Source of the DNA: Aliidiomarina taiwanensis
Lineage (GTDB): Bacteria > Pseudomonadota > Gammaproteobacteria > Enterobacterales > Alteromonadaceae
NCBI RefSeq assembly: GCF_003987015.1
Contig: NZ_PIPQ01000001.1
Coordinates: forward strand, 496,001 to 560,000
Length of the DNA stretch: 64,000 bases
Reading direction: 5' to 3'
A program made the position numbers and the translations under genes. Positions 30,045 through 39,742 of the stretch are shown here, piece by piece. The notes beneath the pieces were generated by a model, which had not been told where the DNA came from, did not search any database, and worked only from the letters and a program-made list of their open reading frames with translations. Numbering within the stretch: position 1 is the first letter of the stretch; each line of letters begins with the position of its first letter.

Positions 30045-31070
30045 ATGAGTTCGCTCACACTTGCTATTGATGCAATGGGCGGTGACCGTGGTCCCGCTAT
30101 TGTAGTTGCAGCGCTCACTCGAGCGCTGCAGTCATTTCCCGAGACACACTTTCTTGTGTTCGGCGACTCCAGGGTGCTGCTCCCTCTCTTTCAAGCAGAA
30201 AAAATCCAGAATCATCCCAGGGTAAGCCTTGAGCACACCGACGAAGTGATTGAAATGGACGATAAGCCAGGTCAAAGCCTTCGTACAAAGCCGAAAGCGT
30301 CGATGCGCTTGGCAATAGAAGCGGTGGCAGAAGGGCGGGCACAAGCGTGTGTTAGCTGTGGTAATACCGGGGCGTTAATGGCAATTGCCTATGTGCGCTT
30401 AAAAACCATTCCCGGTGTGATTCGCCCAGCCTTGGTGGCGCAAATACCAACCGAAAAAGGCTGTCCGGGCTTTTTACTTGACCTTGGTGCAAACCCTCGT
30501 TGTGACGCAGACACCTTATTCCAGTTTGGTGTCATGGGCTCTGTGCTTTCCAAAGAAGTGGCGGGTATTGCACAGCCAAAGGTTGCTTTGCTGAACATAG
30601 GTGTTGAAGACATAAAAGGCACAGATGCGGTTCGGCAGGCCGGCCAACAGTTAGCAAATTGCACCGATATTAACTACATAGGCTTTATAGAAGGGAATGA
30701 CTTGTTCTCTGGAAAAGCAGACGTTGTTATTTGCGATGGCTTTACCGGTAACATCGCTTTAAAAAGCTGCGAAGGCATGGCCCAGCTTGTTTACAAAAAA
30801 CTGAGTTCAAGCTTAAAAGGCCATTGGTTTAGCCGCTTAATGGCGTGGTTTTTGCTCAAGCGCTTCAAAAAGGCCTGGCAGTGGCTCAACCCCGACCAGT
30901 ATGACGGAGCAAGTTTGTTAGGATTGCGCGGTGTGGTCATGAAAAGCCATGGGAACGCCTCCGCAACCGCCTTTTATCATGCGATAAAACAAGCGCATGC
31001 AGAATCGTCTTTGCAAGTACCCGAACGAATTCATGACCGCGTTGAGTCGGTGCTACTGAAAAGCCAGTAG
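30045..31070 (+). CDS. plsX: Phosphate acyltransferase PlsX
   Basis: Makes acyl-phosphate from acyl-ACP, the donor for PlsY in phospholipid synthesis. It is 341 aa. The N-terminal signature LAIDAMGGDRGP, the SCGNTGALMA segment, LDLGANPRCDA and VVICDGFTGNIALKSCEG are all present. It starts five bases after rpmF, so coupling is likely. The protein associates peripherally with the membrane. The order rpmF-plsX-fabH-fabD-fabG-acpP-fabF is as in E. coli. Confidence 0.97.
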   Translation: MSSLTLAIDAMGGDRGPAIVVAALTRALQSFPETHFLVFGDSRVLLPLFQAEKIQNHPRVSLEHTDEVIEMDDKPGQSLRTKPKASMRLAIEAVAEGRAQACVSCGNTGALMAIAYVRLKTIPGVIRPALVAQIPTEKGCPGFLLDLGANPRCDADTLFQFGVMGSVLSKEVAGIAQPKVALLNIGVEDIKGTDAVRQAGQQLANCTDINYIGFIEGNDLFSGKADVVICDGFTGNIALKSCEGMAQLVYKKLSSSLKGHWFSRLMAWFLLKRFKKAWQWLNPDQYDGASLLGLRGVVMKSHGNASATAFYHAIKQAHAESSLQVPERIHDRVESVLLKSQ

Positions 31071-31106
31071 TTTCCTTATATTCCTAAGTGATAGGAAAGG
31101 AATGGT

Positions 31107-32066
31107 ATGTTTTCTCGCATTTCGGGTACGGGTCATTATTTACCTTCCCAGCGTTTAACAAACGTAGAACTAGAACAACGTGTTGATACGTCGGATCAAT
31201 GGATCCGTGAACGTACAGGCATACGTGAACGCCGTATAGCCGGCGCCCATGAAAATGTTGTCACCATGGCTGTTGCGGCCAGCCAACAAGCCTTAGCAGC
31301 GGCGCAACTGGCAGCCACAGATATTGATATGATTATTGTGGCAACCACCTCCGCAGAACATTCATTTCCAAGCGCTGCCTGCGAAGTGCAAGAGCAGCTA
31401 GGAGCTTCCCGTGCGGTTGCTTTTGATGTGTCAGCTGCTTGCGCCGGTTTTATGTTTGCACTGAGTGTGGCGGACCAATATATAAAGTCGGGCATGGCGC
31501 AGCATGTACTGGTGATAGGGAGTGACGTGCTGTCACGCTTATGCAAGCCAGACGACAGAAACACCTTGGTATTGTTCGGCGACGGTGCAGGGGCCCTTGT
31601 TGCGAGCGCAGCTGAAAAGCCCGGCATTGTTTCGACGCATATATATAGTGACGGCAAATACGCTTCATTACTGGGCGCAAAGCTGCCGAGTAGAAGCGAG
31701 TCTGTTGTGGCAAACGACGCCTGGATTTATATGAAAGGCAATGAAGTTTTTAAAGTTGCGGTACAAAAGCTGTCGGAGTTAGTGCAAGATACGCTGCAAC
31801 ATCATGGGCTGCCACCAGACGCGATTGATTGGCTGGTTCCGCATCAGGCGAATTACCGAATTATTCAAGCGACGGCAAAAAAGCTAAAAATGCCAATGGA
31901 ACAAGTAATACTCACATTAGAGTACACGGGAAACACGTCAGCAGCTTCCGTGCCTATAGCGCTCGATGTAGGCATTCGTGATGGCCGCATACAGCGTGGC
32001 CACAAGCTTTTGCTAGAAGCGTTTGGTGGTGGTTTTGCTTGGGGCTCGGCCCTTATAGACTATTAA
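31107..32066 (+). CDS. fabH: 3-oxoacyl-ACP synthase III (FabH)
   Basis: Condenses acetyl-CoA with malonyl-ACP to start fatty acid synthesis. It is 319 aa (E. coli 317). The catalytic Cys is in DVSAACAGFMFAL, the His in WLVPHQANYRI and the Asn in EYTGNTSAASVP. TTCCTA / TAGGAA (31081-31086, 31092-31097) form a hairpin just ahead of the start that includes part of the Shine-Dalgarno AGGAAAGGA. Otherwise it is a typical housekeeping FabH. Confidence 0.97.
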   Translation: MFSRISGTGHYLPSQRLTNVELEQRVDTSDQWIRERTGIRERRIAGAHENVVTMAVAASQQALAAAQLAATDIDMIIVATTSAEHSFPSAACEVQEQLGASRAVAFDVSAACAGFMFALSVADQYIKSGMAQHVLVIGSDVLSRLCKPDDRNTLVLFGDGAGALVASAAEKPGIVSTHIYSDGKYASLLGAKLPSRSESVVANDAWIYMKGNEVFKVAVQKLSELVQDTLQHHGLPPDAIDWLVPHQANYRIIQATAKKLKMPMEQVILTLEYTGNTSAASVPIALDVGIRDGRIQRGHKLLLEAFGGGFAWGSALIDY

Positions 32067-32106
32067 TTTTTAAAGACACCTTTAAAGGCTAGAAAAGGAT
32101 AAGGAA

Positions 32107-33036
32107 ATGGCTAAATACGCATGTGTATTTCCAGGACAAGGCTCACAGAGTGTGGGCATGGTCGCAGATTTATATGCAGACTATCCGCAGGTTCGGGAAA
32201 CCTTTCAAGAAGCCAGTGACGCGCTCGGTTACGATTTGTGGGATGTTATTGAGAACAACCCAGACGGCCGTCTAAACCAAACAGAGGTGACACAGCCTGC
32301 TATTTTAGCTGCTAGTGTGGCCATTTATCGGGTGTTGTCAGCACAGCCTGACTTTGTCGCACCAAGTGTCATGGCTGGGCACAGTTTAGGTGAATATTCT
32401 GCCTTAGTTTGTGCTGGTGCTATCGACTTTGTGGACGCAGTGCGGTTAGTGGCGCTGCGCGGCCAAGCCATGCAAGCCGCTGTGCCTGAAGGTACGGGTG
32501 CCATGGCTGCTATTATTGGCTTAGACGACGCAGCTGTTGCAGCAGCATGCGAAGAAAGCGCTCAAGGGGAAATTGTTGCCCCAGTGAATTATAATTCACC
32601 AGGTCAAGTGGTGATTGCCGGACATAAAGCCGCAGTAGAGCGCGCTGGCGAAGCTTGTAAAGCAGCAGGCGCAAAACGTGCCTTACCATTGCCTGTCAGT
32701 GTACCGTCGCATTGTGCTTTAATGCAGCCCGCCGCGGAAAAACTTGCTGAGGCGTTGCAAACAATGGAAGTGCGTGTACCAAGTATTCCAGTTATCCATA
32801 ATGTCAGTGTTGCTTTAGCCGAGTCTGATGAGGCGATACAGAATGCACTCGTTGCCCAACTCTACTCGCCAGTGCGCTGGACAGAAACCGTGCAGCATAT
32901 AGCAAGCCTTGGTATTACAGAATTGTATGAAGTAGGTCCGGGGAAGGTCCTTTCAGGTCTCACCAAGCGCATCGATAAATCTTTAGTAGGCCAGTCGTTA
33001 AATAGTGTAGCGAGTGTGCAAGCATTTCATCAGTAA
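32107..33036 (+). CDS. fabD: Malonyl-CoA:ACP transacylase
   Basis: Loads malonyl from CoA onto ACP. It is 309 aa, the E. coli length. The N-terminal FPGQGSQSVGM, the nucleophile Ser in VMAGHSLGEYSAL, the Arg in RLVALRGQAMQ, and the second His in VPSHCALM are visible. GATAAGGA lies upstream of the ATG at 32107. fabG starts about ten bases after the stop. Confidence 0.97.
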   Translation: MAKYACVFPGQGSQSVGMVADLYADYPQVRETFQEASDALGYDLWDVIENNPDGRLNQTEVTQPAILAASVAIYRVLSAQPDFVAPSVMAGHSLGEYSALVCAGAIDFVDAVRLVALRGQAMQAAVPEGTGAMAAIIGLDDAAVAAACEESAQGEIVAPVNYNSPGQVVIAGHKAAVERAGEACKAAGAKRALPLPVSVPSHCALMQPAAEKLAEALQTMEVRVPSIPVIHNVSVALAESDEAIQNALVAQLYSPVRWTETVQHIASLGITELYEVGPGKVLSGLTKRIDKSLVGQSLNSVASVQAFHQ

Positions 33037-33046
33037 GGGGTATATT

Positions 33047-33784
33047 ATGAGTGATTTGTCAGGACAAATTGCAGTTGTAACAGGGGCCAGCCGTGGTATT
33101 GGGCGCGCGACAGCAGAAATACTCGCAGCTCAAGGCGCTACAGTGATTGGAACAGCCACCAGCGAACAGGGTGCCGAGGCTATTAGTGAGTATTTAGGTG
33201 CTGGCGGCAAAGGGTTACGCTTAAATGTAACGGAAGAAGGTGCTATTGACGCCTTTATTGCCCAGGTGCAAAAGGAATTTGGTGCGATAGACATTTTGGT
33301 CAACAACGCCGGTATTACCCGTGATAATTTGTTGATGCGCATGAAAGACGATGAATGGAATGATGTGATTGACACCAACCTAACGTCGGTTTTTAAACTA
33401 TGTAAAGCTGTTATGCGTGGCATGATGAAAAAACGTAAGGGACGTATTGTTAATATTGGCTCTGTGGTTGGCACCACAGGTAACCCTGGCCAGGCAAACT
33501 ACTGTGCAGCCAAAGCTGGTTTAATTGGCTTTACCAAGGCGCTTGCCAAGGAAATTGCTTCCCGTGGCGTAACAGTCAACGCGGTCGCTCCAGGTTTTAT
33601 TGACACAGATATGACAAAAGCGCTAACGGAAGACCAAAAAGAGCAAATCTTTGCTACAATCCCTTCCGCACGTTTAGGTAAGCCTGAAGAAATTGCGGCA
33701 GCCGTTAGTTTCTTGGTTTCACCAGGCGCTGCCTATGTTACCGGCGAAACCATTCATGTGAATGGTGGAATGAATATGGCTTAA
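33047..33784 (+). CDS. fabG: 3-oxoacyl-ACP reductase FabG
   Basis: The NADPH-dependent ketoreductase of fatty acid elongation, a short-chain dehydrogenase of 245 aa. The cofactor motif is VVTGASRGIGRATAE, the NNAG motif is present in LVNNAGITRDNLLMR, and the catalytic Tyr and Lys are in NYCAAKAG. The frame extends upstream inside fabD, but the ATG at 33047 with AAGGGG before it matches the family start. Confidence 0.97.
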   Translation: MSDLSGQIAVVTGASRGIGRATAEILAAQGATVIGTATSEQGAEAISEYLGAGGKGLRLNVTEEGAIDAFIAQVQKEFGAIDILVNNAGITRDNLLMRMKDDEWNDVIDTNLTSVFKLCKAVMRGMMKKRKGRIVNIGSVVGTTGNPGQANYCAAKAGLIGFTKALAKEIASRGVTVNAVAPGFIDTDMTKALTEDQKEQIFATIPSARLGKPEEIAAAVSFLVSPGAAYVTGETIHVNGGMNMA

Positions 33785-33888
33785 GTGAGGTCGTACCTCG
33801 ACCTTTCTTGAGAAGTTTCTCTTTATTCGTGGGGCGAGTTTGTCTAAACTAGCCGCAAATTAATCCAAGATACCTTTGAGGGATCATA

Positions 33889-34128
33889 ATGAGCACTATT
33901 GAAGAACGCGTTAAAAAAATCATCATCGAGCAACTAGGTGTTTCTGAAGACGAAGTAAAGCCTGAAGCGTCATTTGAAAATGACCTAGGTGCAGACTCTC
34001 TAGACACTGTTGAGCTAGTTATGGCGCTAGAAGAAGAATTCGAAACTGAAATTCCAGACGAAGAAGCTGAAAAAATTCGTACGGTTCAGGCTGCTATCGA
34101 CTACGTGAACAACCATTCTGCAGACTAA
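33889..34128 (+). CDS. acpP: Acyl carrier protein
   Basis: The central carrier of fatty acid synthesis, 79 aa. The phosphopantetheine attachment Ser is in the DSL motif of [19 protein letters not shown]. Almost all surface helix residues are acidic, as in other ACPs. GAGGGA lies upstream. It is 104 bases after fabG, so an own promoter is possible, and a strong terminator follows. Confidence 0.98.
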   Translation: MSTIEERVKKIIIEQLGVSEDEVKPEASFENDLGADSLDTVELVMALEEEFETEIPDEEAEKIRTVQAAIDYVNNHSAD

Positions 34129-34152
34129 TGAATTAGTTGCTTGAATGAATAA

Positions 34153-34183
34153 GGGGCGGAATTTTATTCCGCCTTTTTTTTTG
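34153..34183 (+). terminator. Rho-independent terminator after acpP
   Basis: A stem GGCGGAA / TTCCGCC with a short T-rich loop, followed by a run of nine T. It would end or attenuate the fab transcript before fabF, consistent with separate, higher expression of acpP. Confidence 0.9.
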
Positions 34184-34252
34184 CCCGCTTTTTAATGGAA
34201 ATGCAGCGCAGGCTAGGTAGAATAATACCAGTCAATTTTTCAAGAGGTTAAT

Positions 34253-35503
34253 ATGGCGAAGCGACGTGTTGTAGTAACAGGTTTAGGAATGGTGACGCCC
34301 AACGGGTTAAATGTGGCGTCAACGTGGCAGAGTATTTTAGCAGGGGAGTCGGGTGTCGGACCAATAGAGCATTTCGACACGGAAGGCTTCGGAACGCACT
34401 TTGCTGCTTTAGTCAAAGACTTTGAAGTAACCAACTACATGAGCCGTAAAGACGCACGCAAAATGGACACCTTTATTCAATACGGTGTCGTCGCAGCGCA
34501 AGAGGCTATTGCCGACAGCGGCTTAACCTTTGATGATAGTAACCGTCACCGTGTGGGCGTCATGATAAGCTCAGGAATTGGTGGGTTAGAAGGTATCGAG
34601 GAAAACCACAATAAACTGAATAACAGTGGCCCGCGTCGTGTGTCGCCGTTTTTTGTGCCTTCTTCCATTATTAATATGATCAGCGGTCAGGTGTCCATGA
34701 TGCATGGTCTGACAGGGCCTAATATGGCCATTGTGACAGCCTGTACCAGTGGCGTGCACAACTTAGGTCAAGCGGCGCGTATTATCGCTTATGGCGATGC
34801 AGATGTGATGCTAGCAGGGGGTGCTGAAAAAGCGTCAACACCTCTTGGTATGGCTGGCTTTAGTGCTGCTCGTGCTTTGTCGACTCGGAACGACGCTCCA
34901 CAACAAGCGAGCCGCCCGTGGGACAAAAACCGAGATGGCTTTGTGCTTGGCGATGGTGCTGGGGTGGTGGTACTCGAGTCGTACGAGCATGCGAAGCAGC
35001 GCGGCGCAACCATTTATGCTGAACTCACTGGCTTTGGCATGAGTGCCGACGCTTTCCATATGACGGCACCTCCTGAAAATGGTGCAGGGGCCGCTGCGGC
35101 CATGCGCAATGCCTTAGCCGATGCGGAGCTAACAGCCGACGTTGTCGACTACATTAATGCCCACGGAACCTCTACTCCGGCGGGTGATATCGCCGAAGTC
35201 AGGGCCGTGAAAGCGGTATTTGCGGACCATGCCAAAAAGCTAACGGTGAGTTCTACCAAGTCGATGACAGGGCATTTGTTGGGTGCAGCAGGTGCGATAG
35301 AGTCGATTTTCTCTGTACTGGCTATTCGTGATCAAGTGGTGCCGCCGACTATTAACCTTGAGCAACCAGACGAAGAATGTGATTTAGACTTTGTTCCGCA
35401 TAAAGCTCGCCCTATGCGAGTAGACCATGTTTTATGTAACTCCTTTGGGTTTGGTGGTACCAATGGTAGTGTGCTTTTCTCAAAACTAGACGCCGAGGAC
35501 TAA
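34253..35503 (+). CDS. fabF: 3-oxoacyl-ACP synthase II (FabF)
   Basis: Condensing enzyme of chain elongation and of temperature control of unsaturated fatty acids. It is 416 aa (E. coli 413). The catalytic Cys lies in [11 protein letters not shown], the first His in [12 protein letters not shown], and the second His in [20 protein letters not shown] lies upstream of the ATG. pabC follows after eight bases, as in E. coli. Confidence 0.97.
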   Translation: MAKRRVVVTGLGMVTPNGLNVASTWQSILAGESGVGPIEHFDTEGFGTHFAALVKDFEVTNYMSRKDARKMDTFIQYGVVAAQEAIADSGLTFDDSNRHRVGVMISSGIGGLEGIEENHNKLNNSGPRRVSPFFVPSSIINMISGQVSMMHGLTGPNMAIVTACTSGVHNLGQAARIIAYGDADVMLAGGAEKASTPLGMAGFSAARALSTRNDAPQQASRPWDKNRDGFVLGDGAGVVVLESYEHAKQRGATIYAELTGFGMSADAFHMTAPPENGAGAAAAMRNALADAELTADVVDYINAHGTSTPAGDIAEVRAVKAVFADHAKKLTVSSTKSMTGHLLGAAGAIESIFSVLAIRDQVVPPTINLEQPDEECDLDFVPHKARPMRVDHVLCNSFGFGGTNGSVLFSKLDAED

Positions 35504-35511
35504 GCCCGCCG

Positions 35512-36360
35512 ATGACAACGCAACAGGTGTATACCAGCTTAATCAATGGTACGGCCGGTGCCGACATTGCGGCCGCAGATCGCGGCTTGTTATACGGCGA
35601 CGGTTTTTTTACCACGGTTCGCGTAGTTCAAGGGCAGCCAGATTTGTGGCCCTTGCATGTGGAGCGTTTGCAGACCTGCGCGCGGGCTGTATTTGGCTGG
35701 GCAGCGTTGCCTAAAAGCGTGCTCACACTGATTGAGCAAGAGCTGAGCACAGTGACAGAGGGGCACCAGGAATGTGGTGCCCGTATCACGCTTACACGGG
35801 GTGTAGGGGGCCGAGGTTATGCGCCTCCTGAGTCGAACGCAGACACTGTGACACGTATGGTGACAGCTTTTGCCTACCCGGCTGTGTATAGCGACTGGCA
35901 GCGTCACGGAGTGAAGACGGAGCTAGCCGCGTTTTATTTAGGTAGTCAGCACCCACGTTTAGCTGGGTTAAAAACCTTAAACCGGCTAGAACAAGTGATG
36001 CTCAAGCAAGAGCTGGCTCAACGGGACACTGACGAGCTTATCGTGCTAGATGCGTCTGGCGCAATCGCTGAAGCGACGGCAGGAAATGTGTTTTGGCGAC
36101 AAGGCGACACCTGGTACACCCCAGAGCTTGCACAAACAGGCGTGCATGGTGTAGTCCGTCAGGCTTTACTGACTAAATATCCTCAGATTCAACGGGTGAA
36201 TGCCCAGGTGAATGCATTACGAACAGCGGACGAAGCCTTTGTGTGCAACGCCCTGATGGGACAAGTGAGTATTCGCAGCTTGGATGGCAAGGCACTTCCT
36301 ACAGTACGCAACTATAAAAACGAAGCGCCATTCACTTTGGCGGGATTGTCACCATGCTAA
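35512..36360 (+). CDS. pabC: Aminodeoxychorismate lyase
   Basis: A PLP-dependent fold IV enzyme that converts aminodeoxychorismate to p-aminobenzoate for folate. It is 282 aa. ADRGLLYGDGFFTTVRV is the N-terminal signature, the PLP lysine lies in GLKTLNRLEQVM, and EATAGNVFWRQGD follows. It lies between fabF and mltG, as in E. coli, and overlaps the mltG start by seven bases. Confidence 0.94.
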   Translation: MTTQQVYTSLINGTAGADIAAADRGLLYGDGFFTTVRVVQGQPDLWPLHVERLQTCARAVFGWAALPKSVLTLIEQELSTVTEGHQECGARITLTRGVGGRGYAPPESNADTVTRMVTAFAYPAVYSDWQRHGVKTELAAFYLGSQHPRLAGLKTLNRLEQVMLKQELAQRDTDELIVLDASGAIAEATAGNVFWRQGDTWYTPELAQTGVHGVVRQALLTKYPQIQRVNAQVNALRTADEAFVCNALMGQVSIRSLDGKALPTVRNYKNEAPFTLAGLSPC

Positions 36361-37376
36361 AATTTATTCGTTGGTTTGTTGCGGTGTCTTTGCTGCTAAC
36401 GGTTATGCTGGCCGCTGCGGGTTATTACGGGCTTAGTCACTGGTATAAAGAAACGCAACTGCAGTTAAGCGACACAAGTTCCGAGCGCCTACTTGAAGTT
36501 CGACCTGGCACCCACGCTCGCCGGCTAACAAGTCAGCTGGCTACAGAAGGTTTCATAGCCTCACCTGAATTAGCCTATTGGGCGGTGCGGTTATTTCAAG
36601 GGGGCGAACATATACAAGCGGGCGTATACCAAGTTCGGCAAGGCGAAACTCTGGCGCAGTTTTGGCAAAAAATAGCCGAAGGCCAGCAACATTATTTTTC
36701 TATTACTTTTGCGGAAGGTTTAAACTTTAAAGAGTGGCGCCAACGTATTGCTGAACACCCTTGGCTACGTAAAGAGTGGGCCCACTTGTCGGCCACCGAA
36801 GTGATGGCGCAACTAGCTCCCGAGGCAGGTTATACGCTGCCAGAAGGCTTGCTATTTCCCGACACTTACCAATTTCATGCTTATACCAGCGACCGCCAGC
36901 TGTACCAGCAGGCCTATGCTCGTATGCAAGAGGTATTAATGGAATTATGGCCAACGCGGAGCGCACAGGTTCCTCTTGAAACTCCATACCAAGCGTTAAT
37001 ATTGGCCTCTCTTGTGGAGAAAGAAACGGGGGCTGCCCATGAACGAGGCTTGGTGGCTTCGGTGTTTGTGAACCGCTTGAATAAAGGTATGCGATTACAA
37101 TCAGACCCAACCATAGTGTATGGCCTTGGTGAACGCTATCGTGGCGTTATTTATCGCTCGGATATTCAAGAAACAACCCCGTACAATACATACCGCATAA
37201 ATGGGCTGCCACCTACACCTATAGCTATGCCAGGGCGCGAAGCTATTGCTGCAACTTTACAACCCGATGTGTCAGACTACTTTTACTTTGTGAGCCGAAA
37301 CGATGGCACACATGTTTTTTCTAAGACCCTACGAGAGCATAATAGGGCCGTACAGCATTATCAGAGAAATAAATGA
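36354..37376 (+). CDS. mltG: Endolytic murein transglycosylase MltG
   Basis: Cleaves nascent glycan strands at the inner membrane and thereby sets their length. It is 340 aa (E. coli 340). One N-terminal membrane helix (about residues 8-27), a LysM-like domain, then the YceG-like domain with [12 protein letters not shown] and the catalytic Glu in [14 protein letters not shown]. The [11 protein letters not shown] motif closes the site. It starts inside the pabC end, and its stop overlaps the tmk ATG, so the three genes are coupled. Confidence 0.95.
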   Translation: MLKFIRWFVAVSLLLTVMLAAAGYYGLSHWYKETQLQLSDTSSERLLEVRPGTHARRLTSQLATEGFIASPELAYWAVRLFQGGEHIQAGVYQVRQGETLAQFWQKIAEGQQHYFSITFAEGLNFKEWRQRIAEHPWLRKEWAHLSATEVMAQLAPEAGYTLPEGLLFPDTYQFHAYTSDRQLYQQAYARMQEVLMELWPTRSAQVPLETPYQALILASLVEKETGAAHERGLVASVFVNRLNKGMRLQSDPTIVYGLGERYRGVIYRSDIQETTPYNTYRINGLPPTPIAMPGREAIAATLQPDVSDYFYFVSRNDGTHVFSKTLREHNRAVQHYQRNK

Positions 37377-37993
37377 AAACACCGTTTATTGTTTTAGAAG
37401 GCCTTGAAGGCGCAGGTAAAAGCACGGTTTTGCAAGTGATAACCCAATGGCTTGAGCAACGCGGAATAGACTACCTGACAGTGCGGGAGCCTGGTGGTAC
37501 ACCATTGGCCGAGTCCTTGCGTGAGCTCATAAAAAAAGACTGGGACGAACGGGTCAGCCCTGAGGCGGAGCTTTTAGTGATGTATGCAGCCCGCGTGCAA
37601 CTGGTGAATGAAGTGATTAAGCCAGCATTAGCGCAAGGCCGTTGGGTGATTGGCGACCGTCATGATCTTTCCTCTCAAGCCTACCAAGGTGGGGGCCGCC
37701 AATTAAGCAAGAATATGCTAGCCCAGCTAAGCGACATGACGCTGCAAGGCTTTAAGCCGGACTTAACCTTATATTTAGATATTGAGCCTGCGGTTGGTTT
37801 AGCCCGGGCCTCAGCACGTGGTGCCTTGGACAGAATTGAACGTGAGGCGCTCGGGTTTTTTGAACGCACGCGAGCTCGTTATCAAGAGCTTGCAGCCGCC
37901 GACCCAAGCATTAAAACCATTGACGCAGAACAAACGCCAGAGCAAGTGAAAGCGCACGTACTGGCCGTATTGGAGGCACAATGGCCAAGTTAG
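37373..37993 (+). CDS. tmk: Thymidylate kinase
   Basis: Phosphorylates dTMP to dTDP. It is 206 aa. The P-loop is [14 protein letters not shown], the DRX region is [18 protein letters not shown], and the lid-like segment follows. The start overlaps mltG by an ATGA, and the 3' end overlaps the holB start by 13 bases. This tight nesting is usual for the mltG-tmk-holB unit in gammaproteobacteria. Confidence 0.96.
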   Translation: MKTPFIVLEGLEGAGKSTVLQVITQWLEQRGIDYLTVREPGGTPLAESLRELIKKDWDERVSPEAELLVMYAARVQLVNEVIKPALAQGRWVIGDRHDLSSQAYQGGGRQLSKNMLAQLSDMTLQGFKPDLTLYLDIEPAVGLARASARGALDRIEREALGFFERTRARYQELAAADPSIKTIDAEQTPEQVKAHVLAVLEAQWPS

Positions 37994-38946
37994 ACTACCC
38001 ATGGTTAGCCAGTCTTTGGAGACAATGGTTGCAGGCCAAACAGCAACAAGGCTTACCCCATGCACTGGGTATACCTTGGCAACCCCATGCTGGCAGTGAA
38101 GCCTTGCTGGAAGCCTTGGTGGCGTGGTTACTGTGCCAACAACCAGCTAGTAAGGCCTGCGGCCAGTGTAAAAGCTGTTTATTGCAGCAAGCAGGCAACC
38201 ACCCTGACTTACTTTGGGTACAACCTGAAGAAGGAAAGAAAATAGGGGTTGACCGCATTCGAGACTTGCAAAATAAAGTGTGGCAACACGCTAGCCAGGG
38301 TGGGGCTACAGTGATTGTCATTGAAAAAGCTGAGCAAATGACAGAAGCAGCAGCAAATGCTTTGCTGAAAACCCTCGAAGAGCCACCAGCACATAACTAT
38401 TTAATTATTTGTCCTGAGCGGTTTTCCCGTTTATTGCCCACGGTGCGTAGCCGATTAACGGTTTACCCACTGCCAAAGCCTTCTTTAACGGAAGTACAAG
38501 ACTGGCTGCAACGGCATACCGAAACACGGATTGACAATGCCGACTTGTTAAGTGAAGCGCAGGTCCAGCCCGTGGCAGTATTAAAGCGTATTCAGAGTGG
38601 GCAAGAGCAACCTGAAGAAGACATCCTTGCGGTGTTTCAAGGCCAATTGTTGGAGCTGCCTGATAAAGCCCCAGAACAATTAGCCTGGCTTGATACCTTT
38701 CTGCTGAGCTTGGTGCGAGGCATGCGTGCGGCGCAGCGGCTTGAGTTGAACGAGCAGCCACCAGCTGACGCTTGGGGACAGTTTTTGGTGCAAGTACCTC
38801 AGGTCGCGAACTTGCTGCCCGTTTGGTATGATCGTGCTCTGGACATTAAGCGCCAGCTTCAGGGGAGTGGTGTGAATGGAAAGCACCTGATTCAGCAGTT
38901 ATTAAGTACCATGTACATGAATAGTATTCAGGTTAAAGTGGAGTAA
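37981..38946 (+). CDS. holB: DNA polymerase III subunit delta'
   Basis: A clamp-loader subunit, 321 aa. It shows the zinc-binding cysteines of delta' in [17 protein letters not shown], the [26 protein letters not shown] segment (here [20 protein letters not shown]) and an AAA+ fold without a usable P-loop, as expected. It starts 13 bases before the tmk stop. The C-terminal third is less conserved, as in other delta' proteins. ycfH follows by two bases. Confidence 0.93.
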   Translation: MAKLDYPWLASLWRQWLQAKQQQGLPHALGIPWQPHAGSEALLEALVAWLLCQQPASKACGQCKSCLLQQAGNHPDLLWVQPEEGKKIGVDRIRDLQNKVWQHASQGGATVIVIEKAEQMTEAAANALLKTLEEPPAHNYLIICPERFSRLLPTVRSRLTVYPLPKPSLTEVQDWLQRHTETRIDNADLLSEAQVQPVAVLKRIQSGQEQPEEDILAVFQGQLLELPDKAPEQLAWLDTFLLSLVRGMRAAQRLELNEQPPADAWGQFLVQVPQVANLLPVWYDRALDIKRQLQGSGVNGKHLIQQLLSTMYMNSIQVKVE

Positions 38947-38948
38947 AA

Positions 38949-39737
38949 ATGCAGTTTGTCGACTCGCATTGTCATTTAGACAGAATGAAGGCCGTTGCAA
39001 CAGACGGTATAGACGCAGTCATTGAGCGTGCTACCAAAGCACAGGTTGAACACATGCTATGCGTGAATGTGACCTTGTCAGAGTACCCTAAAATGCGTGA
39101 ACTGGTAGGAAATAGAGACAACGTCAGCTTTTCTTGTGGGGTTCACCCCTTGTATATGAAACAAGAAAAATATTGTCCGATCCAACTGCGCCAATTGGTT
39201 ACCGACGAAAAAGTGGTGGCTGTAGGTGAAACAGGGCTCGACTATTACTACGACAAGGAATTTCATAAAGCGCAGCAGGAAAGTTTTGCTAGCCACATCG
39301 AAATTGCCTGTGAAGTGAATAAACCTCTTATTATACATACGCGCGATGCTCGAGAAGACACCATAGCGATGTTAAGGGAGGGGCGAGCAGAGCGTTGCCG
39401 AGGGGTATTGCACTGCTTTACTGAAACCTTGGAAATGGCCGAACAAGCCTTGGCCATGGACTTTTATATTTCTATTTCAGGAATTGTGACCTTTGCCAGC
39501 GCCGACGAACTGCGTGAAGTGGTAAAACAGCTTCCGTTAGAGCGTATTTTAATTGAAACGGACTCACCGTGGCTGGCTCCCGTTCCACACCGAGGGAAAG
39601 AAAACGAGCCTGCCTATGTGAGTGAGGTGGCCCGTTGCGTGGCTGCGTTACAGAAACGTTCCGTAGAAGAGGTTGCAGCGCAAACGAAACAAAACTTCTA
39701 CGACTTATTTACGCTGGCAGCCTCGCATACTGCTTAG
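38949..39737 (+). CDS. ycfH: TatD-family metal-dependent hydrolase YcfH
   Basis: A TatD-type metallohydrolase of 262 aa (E. coli YcfH 265). DSHCHLDR carries the first metal ligands, GETGLDYYYD the Glu, HTRDARED and LHCFTET the further His, and ETDSPWLAPVPHRGKEN the catalytic Asp. TatD enzymes act as 3'-5' DNases or on related substrates; the exact substrate of YcfH is not settled. It ends five bases before the convergent ansA stop. Confidence 0.92.
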   Translation: MQFVDSHCHLDRMKAVATDGIDAVIERATKAQVEHMLCVNVTLSEYPKMRELVGNRDNVSFSCGVHPLYMKQEKYCPIQLRQLVTDEKVVAVGETGLDYYYDKEFHKAQQESFASHIEIACEVNKPLIIHTRDAREDTIAMLREGRAERCRGVLHCFTETLEMAEQALAMDFYISISGIVTFASADELREVVKQLPLERILIETDSPWLAPVPHRGKENEPAYVSEVARCVAALQKRSVEEVAAQTKQNFYDLFTLAASHTA

Positions 39738-39742
39738 ACGCT

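Noticed and set aside
33786-33812. Hairpin AGGTCG/CGACCT after fabG
   Set aside because: The stem is only six bases and is followed by a short, interrupted T run; it is too weak to call a terminator.
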